Shown in pieces: positions 14,581-27,250 of a stretch of DNA of 64,000 bases (positions are counted from its first letter, which is position 1; each line of letters opens with the position of its first letter). The translations under genes and the position numbers were made by a program. Where the stretch lies: assembly GCA_028023455.1 (NCBI GenBank), contig JAQFVV010012574.1, positions 917,501 through 981,500 on the forward strand. The letters run 5' to 3'. The notes beneath the pieces are model-generated. The model saw only the letters and a program-made list of their open reading frames with translations. It searched no databases and was not told where the DNA came from. Source of the DNA: Epiperipatus broadwayi. Its lineage: Eukaryota; Onychophora; Udeonychophora; Euonychophora; Peripatidae.

Positions 14581-17500
14581 TTCATATGAATTTAAAAAAA
14601 GAATGGGAGAAGTATGGAGGTTGTTTAATATATCTATAAAGTTTTAAGAACTATTCATGCTGGCTGTATTAAGTGAAGCTTTAATTAGATCTGATATGAA
14701 TATAAATTTGATCCTGAATTAGATCATTTATGAGCAAGCTCATCTTTTTATGATTTGATATTGTAAATATAAGCAATAATTTTATTCTTGCATAAGTTAT
14801 ATTGAAGAGGAAATGGTACATTGAAATGCTACAAAAAGGGGGAATTTGTGTCTGTATATATTTTTTTATTTTGGCCACTATAATTACTTAATCACAAGTG
14901 AAAACTGACCATTTATACTTGTCAGATATTTGTATGGATAATTAGAATATCTGTTGTATTTTGAGGCAAGGGTAAAACTGTCTACATACCAAACATGTAC
15001 ATAGCCTTTTATGTAATTTTAGAAATATGCTCAAATGAAAATGTTTATTTGTGACATTTTAAAATCTATATAAACAGACAGCAAAAATAGATACACAAAA
15101 GAAAAATATAATTTTTAGAAAAGAACTGTTTGTCTTACTGCTACTATGCTAAATTTCGTGTCATTGTATAAATAAAAATCCATAATTTTTGTCTTGATTA
15201 ATTTTTTAAAATAGGTATTGGAGTTTGGGAATTGTTAACTTGAAACTGAGATGAGGTATCACTAAACAAAAAGTAAAATTTAAATTAATTATAATCCTAA
15301 TAGCATGGAAAAGATTCAGATGTATTCTATCAGACTGTCAAAGATATTTTAGAATGAGTTAAAAAGCAGATTACATGGTGAAATATCTTCAAAAAAAGTA
15401 ATAATATAAAAGAAAATGGTCTAAGATATTTTCATCTTCTACATAATAAGCAGATTTACTTTTATTAATAATTGTACATGAGATAATATAATCATTTTTA
15501 AATCCAGCTTGTTGTTTTGGTTGGTTGGAGACTAAAGTTTTTTTCAAATGTGGTATAATCATCTTAGAAAAAATTTGTAAAGAAATGATAGAAGACTGAT
15601 AGGTCTGTAGAACAACTGTTTTAAAACTTCCTTAACAATATCACTGGTGTATTTTTACAATCTTCTGGTATTCATTATCATGTGTAGATATGGTATAAAC
15701 TTTGTCAACAATTTCTCTTTCTTTTACCTGTTTTTAAAGACAAAAATCATAGTCCCATCATTTCCTAGAGATTTTTCTTTCTTCTCAGACTTCATTATGT
15801 CTCACCTCTTTATTTAAAATACTTAGCAACTCAGAGATGTAGTAAGTGTAGAAGATATTTTATTTTCTTGTCATTATTTGGTATGTGTGTATTTTTCCAT
15901 TTCAGGAAGCTTGACAATGTTTTTTTTAATTATACATTTTCAGGGGACTCCAATAGTTCTAGAAAATAATATTATTGACTAGAAGCTACAATATTTAATA
16001 TTTTCTTTTGTTTATTTTTTTTTTGTAATAATATTGTAAAAATACAAGAAATTCTTTCAAAAGTATGAGAATTGTTTGTAATTAAAATAAATATAACTCT
16101 GAATAACGACTGCTATAGAAGTATTTACCCCTTTTGGTTAATCCATAATTTTGAAAATACTCCACTACATGTTCTTCTATCAATGGAAAATCTCGGATTT
16201 TAATCCTTTTGGCAAATTAAAAAAAATAACAAAGATATTCAATGACAATCTTATGTTGATATGAAAAAATCATATCAATATCTGCAATGTATTAACATTT
16301 GTACGTTATATTTCTAAAAAAAAATAATTAATTAAATCTTGTGAATGGAATTGATGAGATTTATTGATATTTTTTATATTTAGCAGGTATTTATAATTGA
16401 TTTCTTAATATTTTTAATGTTTGTGCATTATAATATATATATATATATACATATAAAAATAATTAATTAAATCTTGTGAATGGAGTTTATAAGAGATTTA
16501 TTAATTATAACTATAAGCACTGACACTCTCTCATAAGAAAAGCTATAATTGTATGAAAATTGTTATCGAAATTAAGCACTTCGAAGGTATTAAATGTCCT
16601 CATAGTCATAGCTTTGGAATATTCAAACTATATAAATCAGATTGCCTATTTCTTGAAACGGGGGAAACAGGATTCCTTCCAATTTATGGCATTAGGATTG
16701 TTAGCTATATGTCACACTTCTTTGACCTATTGCTTAGTCATTTCATTCGATGCATGCTATATTGGCAGATAAGTTAACAGAAATTTATAATTGATTTGTT
16801 AATATTTTTTAAACTTAACAAGTAACACATCTTTGATAAAATAATTTTGAGAAAAAAACATAAACAACTACTTTGGTACACATGAAAATGTATGATTAAA
16901 ATAATTGTCAAGTATCAGGCAATAGCAAAAAACACAAATCCATAATTCTTTATAAAATCCCACACATTTCTTGATGTCATATCTCTTTTTGGTAATAGTT
17001 TCTCCTTTTCTTATTTGCTGAAACATTTTTTCTTTCAACACCAAGATGGTGTTTTATACTTCCGAGACTTTTATTCTCTTTTACAGTCTTCTTTGCTAAT
17101 TCATAGTTATACTTTTTATATCATCATTAATTCTTCTCACATTGTTTTACAAATTCCAGACATCTGATTCTTCTAAATGGATCATTTAAAAATATTTTCA
17201 TATTTCCTTCTTTTTTTCATATTTACCTTATCTCAATCAAAAATTTACTAGTGAATTGCTGAATTTTATACTGCTATCTTTATATGAAGATTTAGTAGAA
17301 TATTAGTTATTTTCTTATTGGATTCGCTTAATTTTATGACATCATCAAAATATGTTAATATTTTAAGATGATATGCAAGTCTATCATAAATTATCTAGAA
17401 TATTTTTGAGAGTTACAAAAAATCAAATATTAATACAGATTATAGTTTATATCTTTCTATCAAACTATAGAAATTCTTTATATAGTCAAAATCAACTATT

Positions 17501-18559
17501 TTTATGATTACAGCATTTATTTAAAATATATATATATATTTTTTTTTAAATGAAAAAATTATTTAACAGACTATTTTAATATAATTGCTAAAATCATAAA
17601 AAAAAGGACAGAAAAGTTAAATATAACTTACATAAATGATTTTTTTACAATTTGTTAAATTAGTTATATGCTATGTCAAATAATTCTTAGAATTTGTTTA
17701 CTATAGATTTAAAATAAAATTGATTACAGGGTCCTCTATTAGACACTTTTTATATTAGAAACCATATAATATTATTTAAAACTGAATAATAATATCAACA
17801 TTTAATTATAACATTTTATACAATTTGCTTCAACAATGTAATGGGAAAGGAAGAGAGCAGAAAAAATATTTTTTTAAAATATTATTTAATATTTCAGCAG
17901 AGGCTACAGAAAGAAGTTTGCTGTTAACTGAAAGGGGACAACTTTGATTCTTCTTTTGAATCCTTAAAAAAATCAATAGGAGACAATTCTTAATAGCCAT
18001 TCCATAAATTCTTGTCATTATATCAGTTATTACAATATTATTATTCATATAGTAAAATAACAAGAAGAGGTTGCTTATGAACATTTGTCAGTCAGCATAG
18101 TGAGCTTATTGGCTTTTTAGCTATGTGTTTAATATTAGAAAACATTACTATCTTTCTTTTTAGTTGCCTGATAATCTTAACTAAAATATCACTTTAGTTT
18201 GTTATGAAAGATGATTGGATGTGTGTGTGAATGACTGTTTTTTTAATAGATATTTACAATCATGACAAACAAAACTAAATTATGGCACCTTCCCATGAAG
18301 CTGTTAAATTATCAGTCAAGACAGTAGTTGATGGCTGAGAGACCCAGGCTTCTGATTGATGATGATCTTTTTGTATAAGTATATACAATTGCAGATCACT
18401 TTAAAATGAAAAATGATTGCATGAACATGAAGTATTGTCAAATGGAGCATTGGTGAAATTTTTGAAGTTAGAAGAAAACGTGAAGAGACTATTAATTTAA
18501 AAACTAGATCTACTACAAAAGCTATTGGAAGCATAATTGAAGTAGGATTGATTGTAAAA
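14581..18559. other. AT-rich non-coding DNA, no gene seen
   Basis: No gene recognised. Two overlapping frames at 16553-16777 (about 70 codons each) lie in a slightly GC-richer patch but match no family I know and lack a convincing start or splice context. A 92-bp direct near-repeat surrounds the phrase AATTAATTAAATCTTGTGAATGG (about 16325 and 16460). Confidence 0.5.
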
Positions 18560-19004
18560 TAAAAAATGGAAGAATAGTATTGTGGAGATTAATAGTATAT
18601 CAGACAAAATGGCAAGAGTAATTAATCAAATTAAAAAAAAGATTACAAATGAAGATAACCAAATTGTCATAAATAAAATTTATGCCAGAATTAGAAAATT
18701 ATTGAATGCTGAAACTGTTATGAGTAAATTTGGTTATGTTAATAGAAATGAGAGAGGACACAGATTCATGAAGTTTTCAGAAAAATAACAGTTGGTATTT
18801 TATGAATTCTTTCTTTGAGAAAAATGCTAAATAGAAATGAACATGGAAACAACCAAATAAATATAAAGCAGAATTAGATTATATTTTGACTAATAAACAA
18901 TATATATTTCAAGATCAGAATGTTTTTCGTAGATTCAACACAGAAAGTGATTATCAATTAGTTATGTTATATATTTGTTAATGCAAAACTAGGTAGATAA
19001 AAAT

Positions 19005-19223
19005 TATATATATTACTTATAATACTTCACTCATATACACTTTAATGCAAGTAATTTTCTTAACCTTCTTTATTTTCTTACAGTTTAATTAAGGTTAAAC
19101 TGTAAGGAGGATTAAGTTCTGACGAAGACTGCTGGACAGTCGAAACTGTAAGAAAATAAAGAAGATTAAGAAAATTACTTGCATTAAAGTGTATATGAGT
19201 GAAGTATTATAAGTAATATATAT
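19005..19223. mobile_element. Foldback element with hammerhead-like motif (family D), nested in the RTE relic
   Basis: The left arm (about 19008-19090) and right arm (about 19144-19221) are near-perfect reverse complements over about 80 bp, including TTACTTATAATACTTCACTC and its complement. The unit lies between endonuclease and reverse-transcriptase remnants of the RTE copy. The left arm begins abruptly at the complement of AAACTGTAAG, i.e. near the predicted cleavage site of the ribozyme in the right half. Confidence 0.8.
19115..19152 (+). ncRNA. Hammerhead-ribozyme-like motif, family D
   Basis: CTGACGA (19119-19125), one unpaired A, perfect 5-bp helix II GACTG/CAGTC with loop CTGGA, GAAA (19142-19145), short helix III AC-T-GT, candidate cleavage base A19150. 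The core letters are all allowed (position 7 is free). Helix I is weak, with only about two possible pairs, so this copy is either degenerate or relies on other pairing. Confidence 0.6.
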
Positions 19224-19940
19224 GACTATATGAAGCTATGCAAAGAATGTGAAGGAGAAGAATAACATAGATAAAAAATATTAAGAAACTCAGTATTAAT
19301 AGTTGGTATTCCTAGCATTCAGAAACCTTCTGATAAATTTAAATGAGAATTTGGAAATCATGTTAAAATATTAACAGATTTTCAAGATGGTTCAGATTTG
19401 AATGAAATTAATAAGAAGATAAATGACCCATTATTAAGAACTGCCAGAAAGATATTTGGTACAACAAGGCAGTAATGTATTCTATTGTGACAAAAGAATA
19501 TATGAAGAAAGAAAAAACTTCTGAAAATGATGTAATTATAATTGACATCTTAAAAGAGCAGACTAAAAATAGAAAAAAAGGTTGGAAAATTTGTATACCA
19601 AAATGTCCAAATGATAAAGAGATGAACGTTATGATTGAAATAATTCAATAGTTTTTAAGAATGATAAAAAAGATATTAACCTATCAGTCTTCTATCAATT
19701 CTATAAATTGTATCTCCAGTGAACTTTAGATTCTATCTAATCAAAAAACAAGGTGTATTTAAAAGTGGTTTTAGTATAGTGGATCACATCCAAGTAATGA
19801 CAGAAGCTTTAAAAAAATTCAGTGAATATAAATTACCATTACAATTTGAATTTGTAGATTATGAAAAGGCATTTGATTGTTCTGTAATGATCAAAGCACC
19901 GGATTATCAAGACATAGACCTAAAATGCTGTTATATTCTG

Positions 19941-20186
19941 AAAAATACATATATCGCATGATCACATTTCCTATGCTTGCTCATAACTGTTATTAAAATA
20001 GGCAAAACTCTCCATACAGTAGTGCCACTCAGTGCAAGCCAGAGTAATCAATGGATGCCAGAAGGATGAATAGACACTAGATAGATATTTTATGCACAAG
20101 CCTTCTGGCATCCATTGATTACTCTGGCTTGCACTGAGTGGCACTACTGTATGGAGAGTTTTCCTTTTTTTAATAAGAATAAATAT
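19941..20186. repeat. Target-site duplication flanking the family A foldback
   Basis: AAAAATACATAT (19941-19952) and AAGAATAAATAT (20175-20186) match at 10 of 12 positions and both encode a KN-x-Y version of the same reverse-transcriptase segment. Removing 19953-20186 rejoins the relic reading frame as LKNTY followed by QNAAAM, as expected in RTE proteins. This defines the insertion precisely as 19953-20174. Confidence 0.85.
19953..20174. mobile_element. Foldback element, family A, 222 bp
   Basis: The left arm on the minus strand and right arm on the plus strand share AAGCCTTCTGGCATCC, ATTGATTACTCTGGCTTG, CACTGAGTGGCACTACTG and ATGGAGAGTTTT; arms meet at about 20066/20090. This copy lacks the ribozyme part; the fuller copy at 44742-45190 and the half copy at 56520-56705 have it. 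It is flanked by a 12-bp target-site duplication inside an RTE reverse-transcriptase frame. Two short frames crossing it (19971-20330 minus, 20115-20312 plus) are composites, not genes. Confidence 0.88.
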
Positions 20187-21329
20187 CAAAATGCAGCAGC
20201 AATGATTAGGTTTCATAATGATACTAAGAAGATTAACATTGAGAAAAGAATACATCAGGTTGATTCCATATCTCCAAAACATTTTAGAGCAGTTTTGTAT
20301 GAAGTAAATTAAAATGAAAGAGTAAATCAAGAATATTTAAGTCATATAGATTTTGCAGATGATGGAGTTGTTTTTGAAAATCTTGCTTGCAAGAGTTATC
20401 ATTTGAAAGCAAGAAAATAGGATCAAAGATACATTATTCAGAAGAAGAAAATAAGACTTGATAATCATTAATTAGAAAATTACAAATATCTTGATCAGAC
20501 TGCTACTACAGAAGGAACAATAATGAATGAAATTAATAATAGAATTAAACTTGGATGAAATGCTTTTGATATAAATAACTTAATATTTAAAAAAAATGTT
20601 TGTATGTGTGGGAAAAGAAAGGTTTTTAATAAATGTTCTACCAGTTCTTATTTATGAAGCTGAAACTTGGACACTTACAGAAGAAGATATACAGAGAGAA
20701 TTTAGGCCACTCATTATAGTATCATAAGATGTATGTTAGCAGTTACAAGAAAAATAATGAAATATATGGAATAATTATCACTGACATGAATGAAATAATT
20801 AAGAAACTGAAATAGGGCTGAGTTGGATATATTGATAGAAGAGATAATAATAAATGAACAATCGAAATCTTAAACTAGATCCCAAGAGATTTTTAAAAAT
20901 CTATGAAGAGATCATATATGAGATATGGATAAAAAAATACTTGTGTGATATGGAAAAAGAAGATTAGACATCGGAGAAATTGGATTAAAGTCGAGAAAAC
21001 TTCATTCTGCATAAATCAATAATAGTTACAATGATATCAACAAAAAAAAATATATTTAAAAGGTGAAAGTCTTACTAATGTTTTGATTAAACTGTTATTG
21101 AACTTATATCAGGCAAAGAAAAGTTTATAAAATAGTGATCATATAAGAAACATTGAAACTTTTTTTTAAAAAAAAGTGAATGCTGAAAATCTGATAGGAC
21201 AATTTAAATTTTCAGAACGAACAGCTGTAAGAAAATATTAATGAGGTAAAGAAGACAATCAAAAAGGATAGACAACAATGCATGAAATTTCAGTATTAAA
21301 AATAAAAATATCATAGTTAATATAAATCA

Positions 21330-22620
21330 AGTGAGTTGTACACAATTAAAAAAAATCTTACCCAGAAATGTTAGTCAAAATAGACAATAACAAAAGATGA
21401 ACATGGAAAATGCTCAATAGTAGAAACAAAATTTTAAAGCAATTATCAAAATACTATTTTGAATTATATAAAGCAAACTTCAATGGGAAAATGAGTACAA
21501 GAATTTATTAAAATTTTAACACTATCTTATAATTGTGAAGAAGATATTTTATTGAAGAAGTTAAAATAATAATTAATAAGTTAAAGAAAAAGAGCATACT
21601 GAAAATGATGAAATAAAAGAAATAAACAAATACGATGAAAATAGTTATCTTAAAAAGGTACAGGCTTTGTATTATTGCATAAAAGAAAATCAGTCTTCTA
21701 AACAAAATGATTGTTAGGGCCAATTTCAGGGGAAAAGGAATAAAACAGAATGTGAAAATTACAAAACTCTTGCACTAATTAATATTTTAGACTAAGTAAT
21801 TAATATTTTAAATGAAAGATTAAAAGTCTAGATAATAAAAAACTTAGCAGACGAATAAGCTGCATTTAAAAAAGATAAGAAAACTTTACAGTGTATATAA
21901 TAATCTCTTTTTCTTTTTACCTTATAGTAGATATTATACTCTCTCTCTTTCGTTTTGGGAAAAAACTAGAAAATAAGAAAAAAATGTATCTGTATGTTTT
22001 ATTGGCTTTTAAAAGCTATTGACCAAATAGTAAATTGAGTAATAACTGAATTATATGGAGAAGATAATAAGTTAATTAATTTCTAAATATGTGTGATAAT
22101 TCAAACGTATCCATTAAAATGTGTATTTTGAACAAAAAGTTTGAAATTTGGATAAATCACAAGACAAAACAAATCAATGTCTCCAAACATATTTTTTAGA
22201 TTTTAAAAAAGTATTAAAAAAAAATTAGTGAATGGAATGGATATTTTAATCAAATAATTCAATGATATAGAAATTGATGAAGAAGATGCATGAACATTGA
22301 AATCCACAACACGAACATTGAAATCCACAACAGGAACATTGAAATCCACATTGAGGATGCTAAATAAAAAAGCAAATGGATTAGGTTTATGCATAAATAA
22401 ATCCAGAAGCTGCTTGAGAAAAAAAATAATGAGAAAATCAAAAGTGATAAAACTTTCTGAACAATGTAGGAAATTTTATGTAAGTTGGAAGAAATATCAT
22501 TATGTGATCTTGATTATCAAAAAAAAAATAAATTAAAAACATCCAGGGAATAAACAATTCTGTGAGCCATGAAGAAGCTTTGAAATAACTTAGATAGTCT
22601 AAAAAGTACTGAACAAGTAC
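21330..22620 (+). pseudogene. Second decayed LINE-type reverse transcriptase
   Basis: Broken plus-strand fragments follow the order of a LINE polyprotein. There is a linker-like WKMLNSRNKILKQL plus KYYFELYKANF (about 21405-21480), a reverse-transcriptase block with CENYKTLALINILD and ILNERLKV (about 21748-21830), then AAFKKDKKTLQCI (about 21861-21898), resembling the QAGFRKGRST box. Many stops and small indels. The YADD-type box is not recognisable; the equivalent stretch has been replaced by a small tandem repeat (22292-22352). The clade cannot be named with confidence; it differs from the RTE copy just upstream. It ends before the foldback at 22838. Confidence 0.6.
22292..22352. repeat. Three tandem 21-bp units
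   Basis: GAACATTGAAATCCACAACAC is repeated three times (the last shortened to 18 bp), creating repeated I-E-I-H-N or K-S-T-T frames on both strands. Located inside the decayed LINE. Confidence 0.9.
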
Positions 22621-22889
22621 GTAATTTCTAACATATTATACAATTATAAAACATTGTGATGACAAAATATTATGTAAAAAAATCTTGACATTAGAAAAAA
22701 ATTTGTTGAGATTAAAAAAGATGTGGAAAAAAATCAATAAAGAATTGTACAAAAAGGGAATTGGAAATAAATGGTGTTGAAATATATAAGAGAAATTTTA
22801 AAAGGTTTTCCCAAAGGTTTGTGATGATGGTATTTTAGTTGTATTTATATATAGGACTATTTCCATCATCTAATATAAATATTGAATGT

Positions 22890-22936
22890 CGTTAAATCAT
22901 TTTGAGAGATATTATTCACCCGTCTTCTTCAGGTGT
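22890..22936 (-). ncRNA. Hammerhead-like motif, family C, left copy
   Basis: Minus strand: ACAC, core CTGAAGA intact (22932-22926), a long AU-rich helix II region, AAAA where GAAA is expected, and no good helix III. A degenerate member recognised through the copies at 23102 and 51756. Confidence 0.4.
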
Positions 22937-23101
22937 TGCTGGCCTGACCAGTGACAGAACTGGCATATGAATCAAACCTGGATCATTATATTCTTGAGTA
23001 TTGAATTTTAAGATTAGAGTGTTACCTTAAAATTCAATATTCAAAAATTTAAGGGTCCAGGTTTGATTCCCATGCTAGTACTGTTACTGGTCAGGCCAGC
23101 A

Positions 23102-23146
23102 ACACTTGAAGAAGAGGGGAGAATAATATTTCTCAAAACATTGTGC
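23102..23146 (+). ncRNA. Hammerhead-like motif, family C, right copy
   Basis: ACAC, TTGAAGA (C3 to T), helix II GAGGG/TTCTC with two G-T pairs, AAAA in place of GAAA, ACAT where other copies have ACGT, then GTG pairing with CAC. Core changes predict no activity. Confidence 0.45.
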
Positions 23147-23272
23147 ATATACTAATCTGTATGCTATTCCTAACAGTTGAATGTATTTGGAATATTTAGA
23201 TAAAATTACATTTTTCTAAAGTCATCCAATACTTAAATAAGATGGTGAAAATAGTCCAATATATAAATACAA

Positions 23273-25253
23273 ATTTTAAAATGCTATGTAATATGAATGA
23301 TCAGAAATTAAAAATCTTAATTAATAGGTGACAAAGAAAAACAGAAGATTTCATAAAATGTGAGCAGATTACATTAAGAGTAATATGTAGCAAATTTATT
23401 TTTTTCAGAATTTTTTTTTTTTCAGGTAAAGACAAAATTGAATTAATTGTTGAAGAAAATAGCATATACACCTTTGGGCACCTTCCGAGAGTTATCCCTT
23501 TGAAATATTTGCCATTTTATAAATTGCTAAAGGAAGAAATCAAGCTCAAAAAACAATATTTTTCAAGAATCCAAATCATTAATTTCTATCTATGAAAAGT
23601 TTCTGAATACTCATTTTCTTCAGGTTATGAGTAACATTGACATATTTGATATCTACTTGGAAAATATCAAATAACGTATAATGGATACAGTTAAAAAATA
23701 TTTCTATGGAGTGAAATAATAAAGTAAAAGAAGTAGAATTATTAGAAATCAAACTTCGTATTTGAAATGTTATTGAGAAAACTATAATAACTTTTTAAAA
23801 ATCTTTATTATTATTTCTAAAAATTATATCATTTACAGAAATTATGTTAAAAGGAAGTTATTTTTTAATACTTTGCAGGAAAAAACCTGCTAACATTACA
23901 ACCGTTATTTTAAAAATGATAGAGTTAATAAACTGCTTTCATCTAGAAGAAGAATTATCATATGACTTCTATATAATACTAAATATGATATATGAGTTAA
24001 ACTTCAAGGTAAACAGAAGTTAAAGAGAATAGATTCAAAACCATGAAGGTAGTAGAACACCAAAAAAAAGATAGCAAAAGTGATCATCTTTTTTTTTATT
24101 GGCTACAACAGTAACCTTAATCATCCCAAAACAATTTCTGGCTATTCTGCATTAAAAAAACTATAGTGATCAATAAAGCATCATTTTTGAGAATATCAGG
24201 ATTCTACTCATAAAGATATTTTCTAATCCTTAATTGAAAGATGATAATGTGAACAATTTTATGGCCAATCTATAGACAATTTAAATGCACTTTAATAAAT
24301 ATAAAAAATATGAAATTTTGCTGTGTATATAGCTGTGTATCAAATTTTTACATGTACTGATGTGTTACATCTTCTGACTGTACTTTATACATATCACACC
24401 TTTTATAATTTCTTCTTTTTTAAGTAGAAATCAATACATAGGAAAGGGGATCTATGGCTAATTACTTTTTAAAAAATATATATTAAAATATTCCTGTATA
24501 CCAATAATAAAATTTCTTTAAAATATGACATTTATAAAATTTTATGTCAAGTCTGCCCCTTGAACTTTAGACACTCTAATTACAGAAATAACATCATAAA
24601 AGAACACTTTTTTGCTGTTAGAGAGGGATTTAACTGATCAATCATTTATTCACTTATGTAACTAGAAAGATGTGATATCAGTTTTAATAAAATACAAATT
24701 CTATCTAAAACTGACTAATATGATCTGAGAGGGCCTACAGAAATTTTTAAAAGACCTGATAACATGAAGCAAAATTGCGATTTAAATAAATCAATGGCAT
24801 TTGGAAAAAGTTATTGAAGAAAAATAATCATCTTTTAAAATTCCCCAACCAGTGTGTTTTGAGAATGAAAAGAAAAACAAGAATGAAAATTTTAATTAAT
24901 GAATGTATTTTTATAATTTAAGAAAGTAAATACTCTGAAAAAATATGAACTATTGAAAGATTAATTATATACTCAAAATTTCTAATCAAATAATTTATAC
25001 GAAAGAGATTTATACCCTAAGTATATGCACTATAATGTTGTTACAATAGCTGAACAATGTCTTGTTAAGTACTGAGGATACTCTCATGCAAAGTGCAAGA
25101 TAGAGACATGAAATGATAACAGTGGCCATCTTGCCTTTTGTGTCTAAATTTAGCTAGGATTGGTCAACCTAAAGCATTCTAGTTTGAGAGTATGAAGATG
25201 TTTCTTTATTCACTTTACAACCAGAATATCCTCAGTATTCAACAAGATATCTA
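23273..25253. other. AT-rich non-coding DNA, no gene seen
   Basis: No feature recognised apart from homopolymers and small AT runs. Confidence 0.5.
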
Positions 25254-25480
25254 AATACTCCATGCAGTAGTGCCACCAAGTGTAACCTTCATAATCAATG
25301 AATGCAGGAAGGTTTGTGCATAAAATCCATATCTAGTGCATTCTCCTAGGAATATTAAGTATAAATCTTCATGCATTTATTGATTATCAAGGTTTGTACT
25401 TGGTGGCACTATTGTGTGGAAAATTTGTTACTCTTTTTATTAGCATGTGTAAGCATATGAAATGGTGATCATGTGGTGTT
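25254..25480. mobile_element. Foldback element, family A, diverged copy
   Basis: The left arm (25254-25352, minus) and right arm (25361-25480, plus) share CTTCATGCATTTATTGAT, AAGGTT(T)GTACTTGGTGGCACTA and GTGTGGA. The right arm continues to TGAAATGGTGATCATGTG, the outer end also seen at 44742 and 19953. It has no ribozyme segment. More diverged than the copies at 19953 and 44742. Confidence 0.8.
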
Positions 25481-26579
25481 TTGATGGTTTCAACAATACA
25501 TCATTGAGCTATTATAATAAACAACATTACAGCATATGTGGTTAAGATATAAATCTCATCTGTTTAAGTTATATATGATCTCTGTGCTAGTATATAAAAT
25601 TGAATAATCAAATAATTGTAAATAATCACACAAAATCATTACATATATTGACCTATTGATTATATATTAATATTAAATGTTTTTATATTCCTCATTAATT
25701 AATATATTTATTTAAAAAAGATGTGGTCCATCTTTTTGCATACAACTGATTTCATGAGTTATTGACAGTACTGTAAATCAAGTCATATACGTTTTATAAA
25801 AATTATTTATAAATATAATGAGTAAAACTAAATTTACAAAATTTTAACAAAAAATTATTATGCTAATATAGACATAAATTAATGCCATACAAAATGTTAT
25901 AAAATATCAAATATAACACATGGGCTAGAAATTTATCATGCCCGATTTAAAATTTAAAATCTTAGATAGCAGAACTGTCATTCATCAAAAAATGGAGAGA
26001 CAATTTCTTTTTAATTTTAATATTCTGTTCATTAATATTTTACTTTTTAGTTTTGATTAACTTAAATTCTAAGTGCAAAAAAAAAAAAAAATTGAAATAG
26101 ATTAACCACAATTTTAACCATTTAATCAGCTGTCAATTGTTCAAAGCCACATTGGTGTACTTTGGAAATAGAGTTCTATGGACAAATAATAATATTTGAT
26201 CACCATTGTTAGTAATTTGTCATTGCATCTCTTAACAAAATTAGTTCTAAAATTTCAAATTCAGAGCTGCAATATAAAATAATAAAGCTTGGGTTACATC
26301 ATATTTATACTGATGCAATGTCATGCACTGTGATTTCTTATTCAGAGTCAGGAATCTCTCAACCACTATGCCCAGAGAAACCTGTTAGCCACTTTACCTT
26401 CCCTTTCCATTCCCCAGCCTAAGTTTTTACCATATTCTTCTCTATCTAACTCCATCCCATTTCCTCAACATAATCTTTGTCAACTCTATGACCTTTATAT
26501 CTAAATCCCTCTTATCTTTTCTCAAACCCAGCATAAAAATCAAGAACCCACTTTATCACTTTCTTTATATTTATTCTTC

Positions 26580-27250
26580 CACAACTTCATTATTTGTACC
26601 TTTCTGTTTGCAGGCATTGACATTCAATTAACAGATGCCTAATATTTTCTAAGCCTTCCTTACACAACTTGCAGACTGAATCACCCACGTTTTTCCATTT
26701 ATATGTATATTCCCTTGTTGCTAAAGAAGCTGTTCAAAACTTAATTTAAACAGTGAACTATTTTTCTTGCTATTATCATAAATTAACTCACATTCAATAT
26801 TGTGTTTACTTCTTTATATATTTAAACTTATTTTACTCTCCATACTAGTTCTCCATCTCTCTAACTCTCTATTCTTTATTAATGCATCTATTCTTCTATC
26901 CCATTCCTTCCCACTATAACATTCAACAATTCTTCTAACACAATCATCCCACCTTTTGTATAAGTATACTGATATAAATTCTTTATACAAATCTGCATAC
27001 CATACCACATTTCTCACCCATATTGTTGCTGACTTTACTTATAACTTAATTAAATACTATTTTGGATATTCTCTTATTATCCGTAAACTGCAATCTACCG
27101 AACATTTTCATTTTGCTTTTTGCATCTCTTATATAAAAACTTGGCCATCCCATATTGAAACAGTAAGGTCTGCTTTGCAGATCTTTGTTTCACCTTTTCT
27201 CACCTATTTCCTATCCTTATACCTTAGTTTGAACCCCAATCTATTGTAGT
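26580..27250 (-). pseudogene. Retroelement C-terminus with zinc knuckle
   Basis: Minus-strand fragments in changing frames: a 67-codon piece (27017-26814) with KRWDDCVRRIVECYSGKEWDRR and ERWRTSMESK, then a piece with CELIYDNSKKNSSLFKL, then (about 26697-26595) KNVGDSVCKLCKEGLENI followed by RHLLIECQCLQTER. The C-x2-C ... H-x4-C spacing, preceded by a short basic/aromatic region, is the C-terminal zinc-binding motif of many invertebrate non-LTR retroelement polyproteins. Reverse transcriptase is absent, so this is a 5'-truncated dead copy. The plus-strand frame 26956-27249 is its shadow. Confidence 0.68.

Larger units (their letters stand above)
18560..21012 (+). pseudogene. RTE-type non-LTR retrotransposon, long decayed copy
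   Basis: Fragments in three frames follow the RTE order. The endonuclease end has KFGYVNRNERG (from about 18727) and a DYILTNKQ...FNTESDYQLV stretch (about 18873-18957). A linker has DPLLRTARKIF (about 19420-19450). Reverse transcriptase has a GFSIVDHIQVM / FVDYEKAFD block (about 19770-19880), HQVDSISPKHF (about 20256-20288) and the catalytic box SHIDFADD (FADD at 20352-20363). The C-terminus has IDRRDNNK and TIEILN before a PRD motif (about 20835-20890), as in the copy at 13862-14155. Many stops and frameshifts make it dead. Two inverted-repeat elements interrupt it: 19005-19223 between endonuclease and reverse transcriptase, and 19953-20174 inside the reverse transcriptase. Confidence 0.85.
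22838..23272. mobile_element. Foldback element, family C, with tRNA-like and hammerhead-like parts
   Basis: Outer arms TTGTATTTATATATAGGACT (22838) and its complement ending at 23272 enclose a second, inner inverted repeat. Each inner half carries GGCCAGCAACACyTGAAGAAGA-type sequence (22923-22945 minus; 23094-23115 plus) and a GGTCCAGGTTTGATTCCC-type box B. The halves meet around ATTAGAGTGTTACC (about 23013-23026). The related, simpler unit at 51494-51974 keeps a complete tRNA-like box A. Confidence 0.8.

Noticed and set aside
16553-16777. Two overlapping 70-codon plus frames
   Set aside because: No recognisable domain, no conserved partner and no splice or promoter context; kept only as a remark.
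19971-20330. 119-codon minus frame
   Set aside because: Crosses the foldback and RTE remnants in the wrong orientation; composite of inverted arms.
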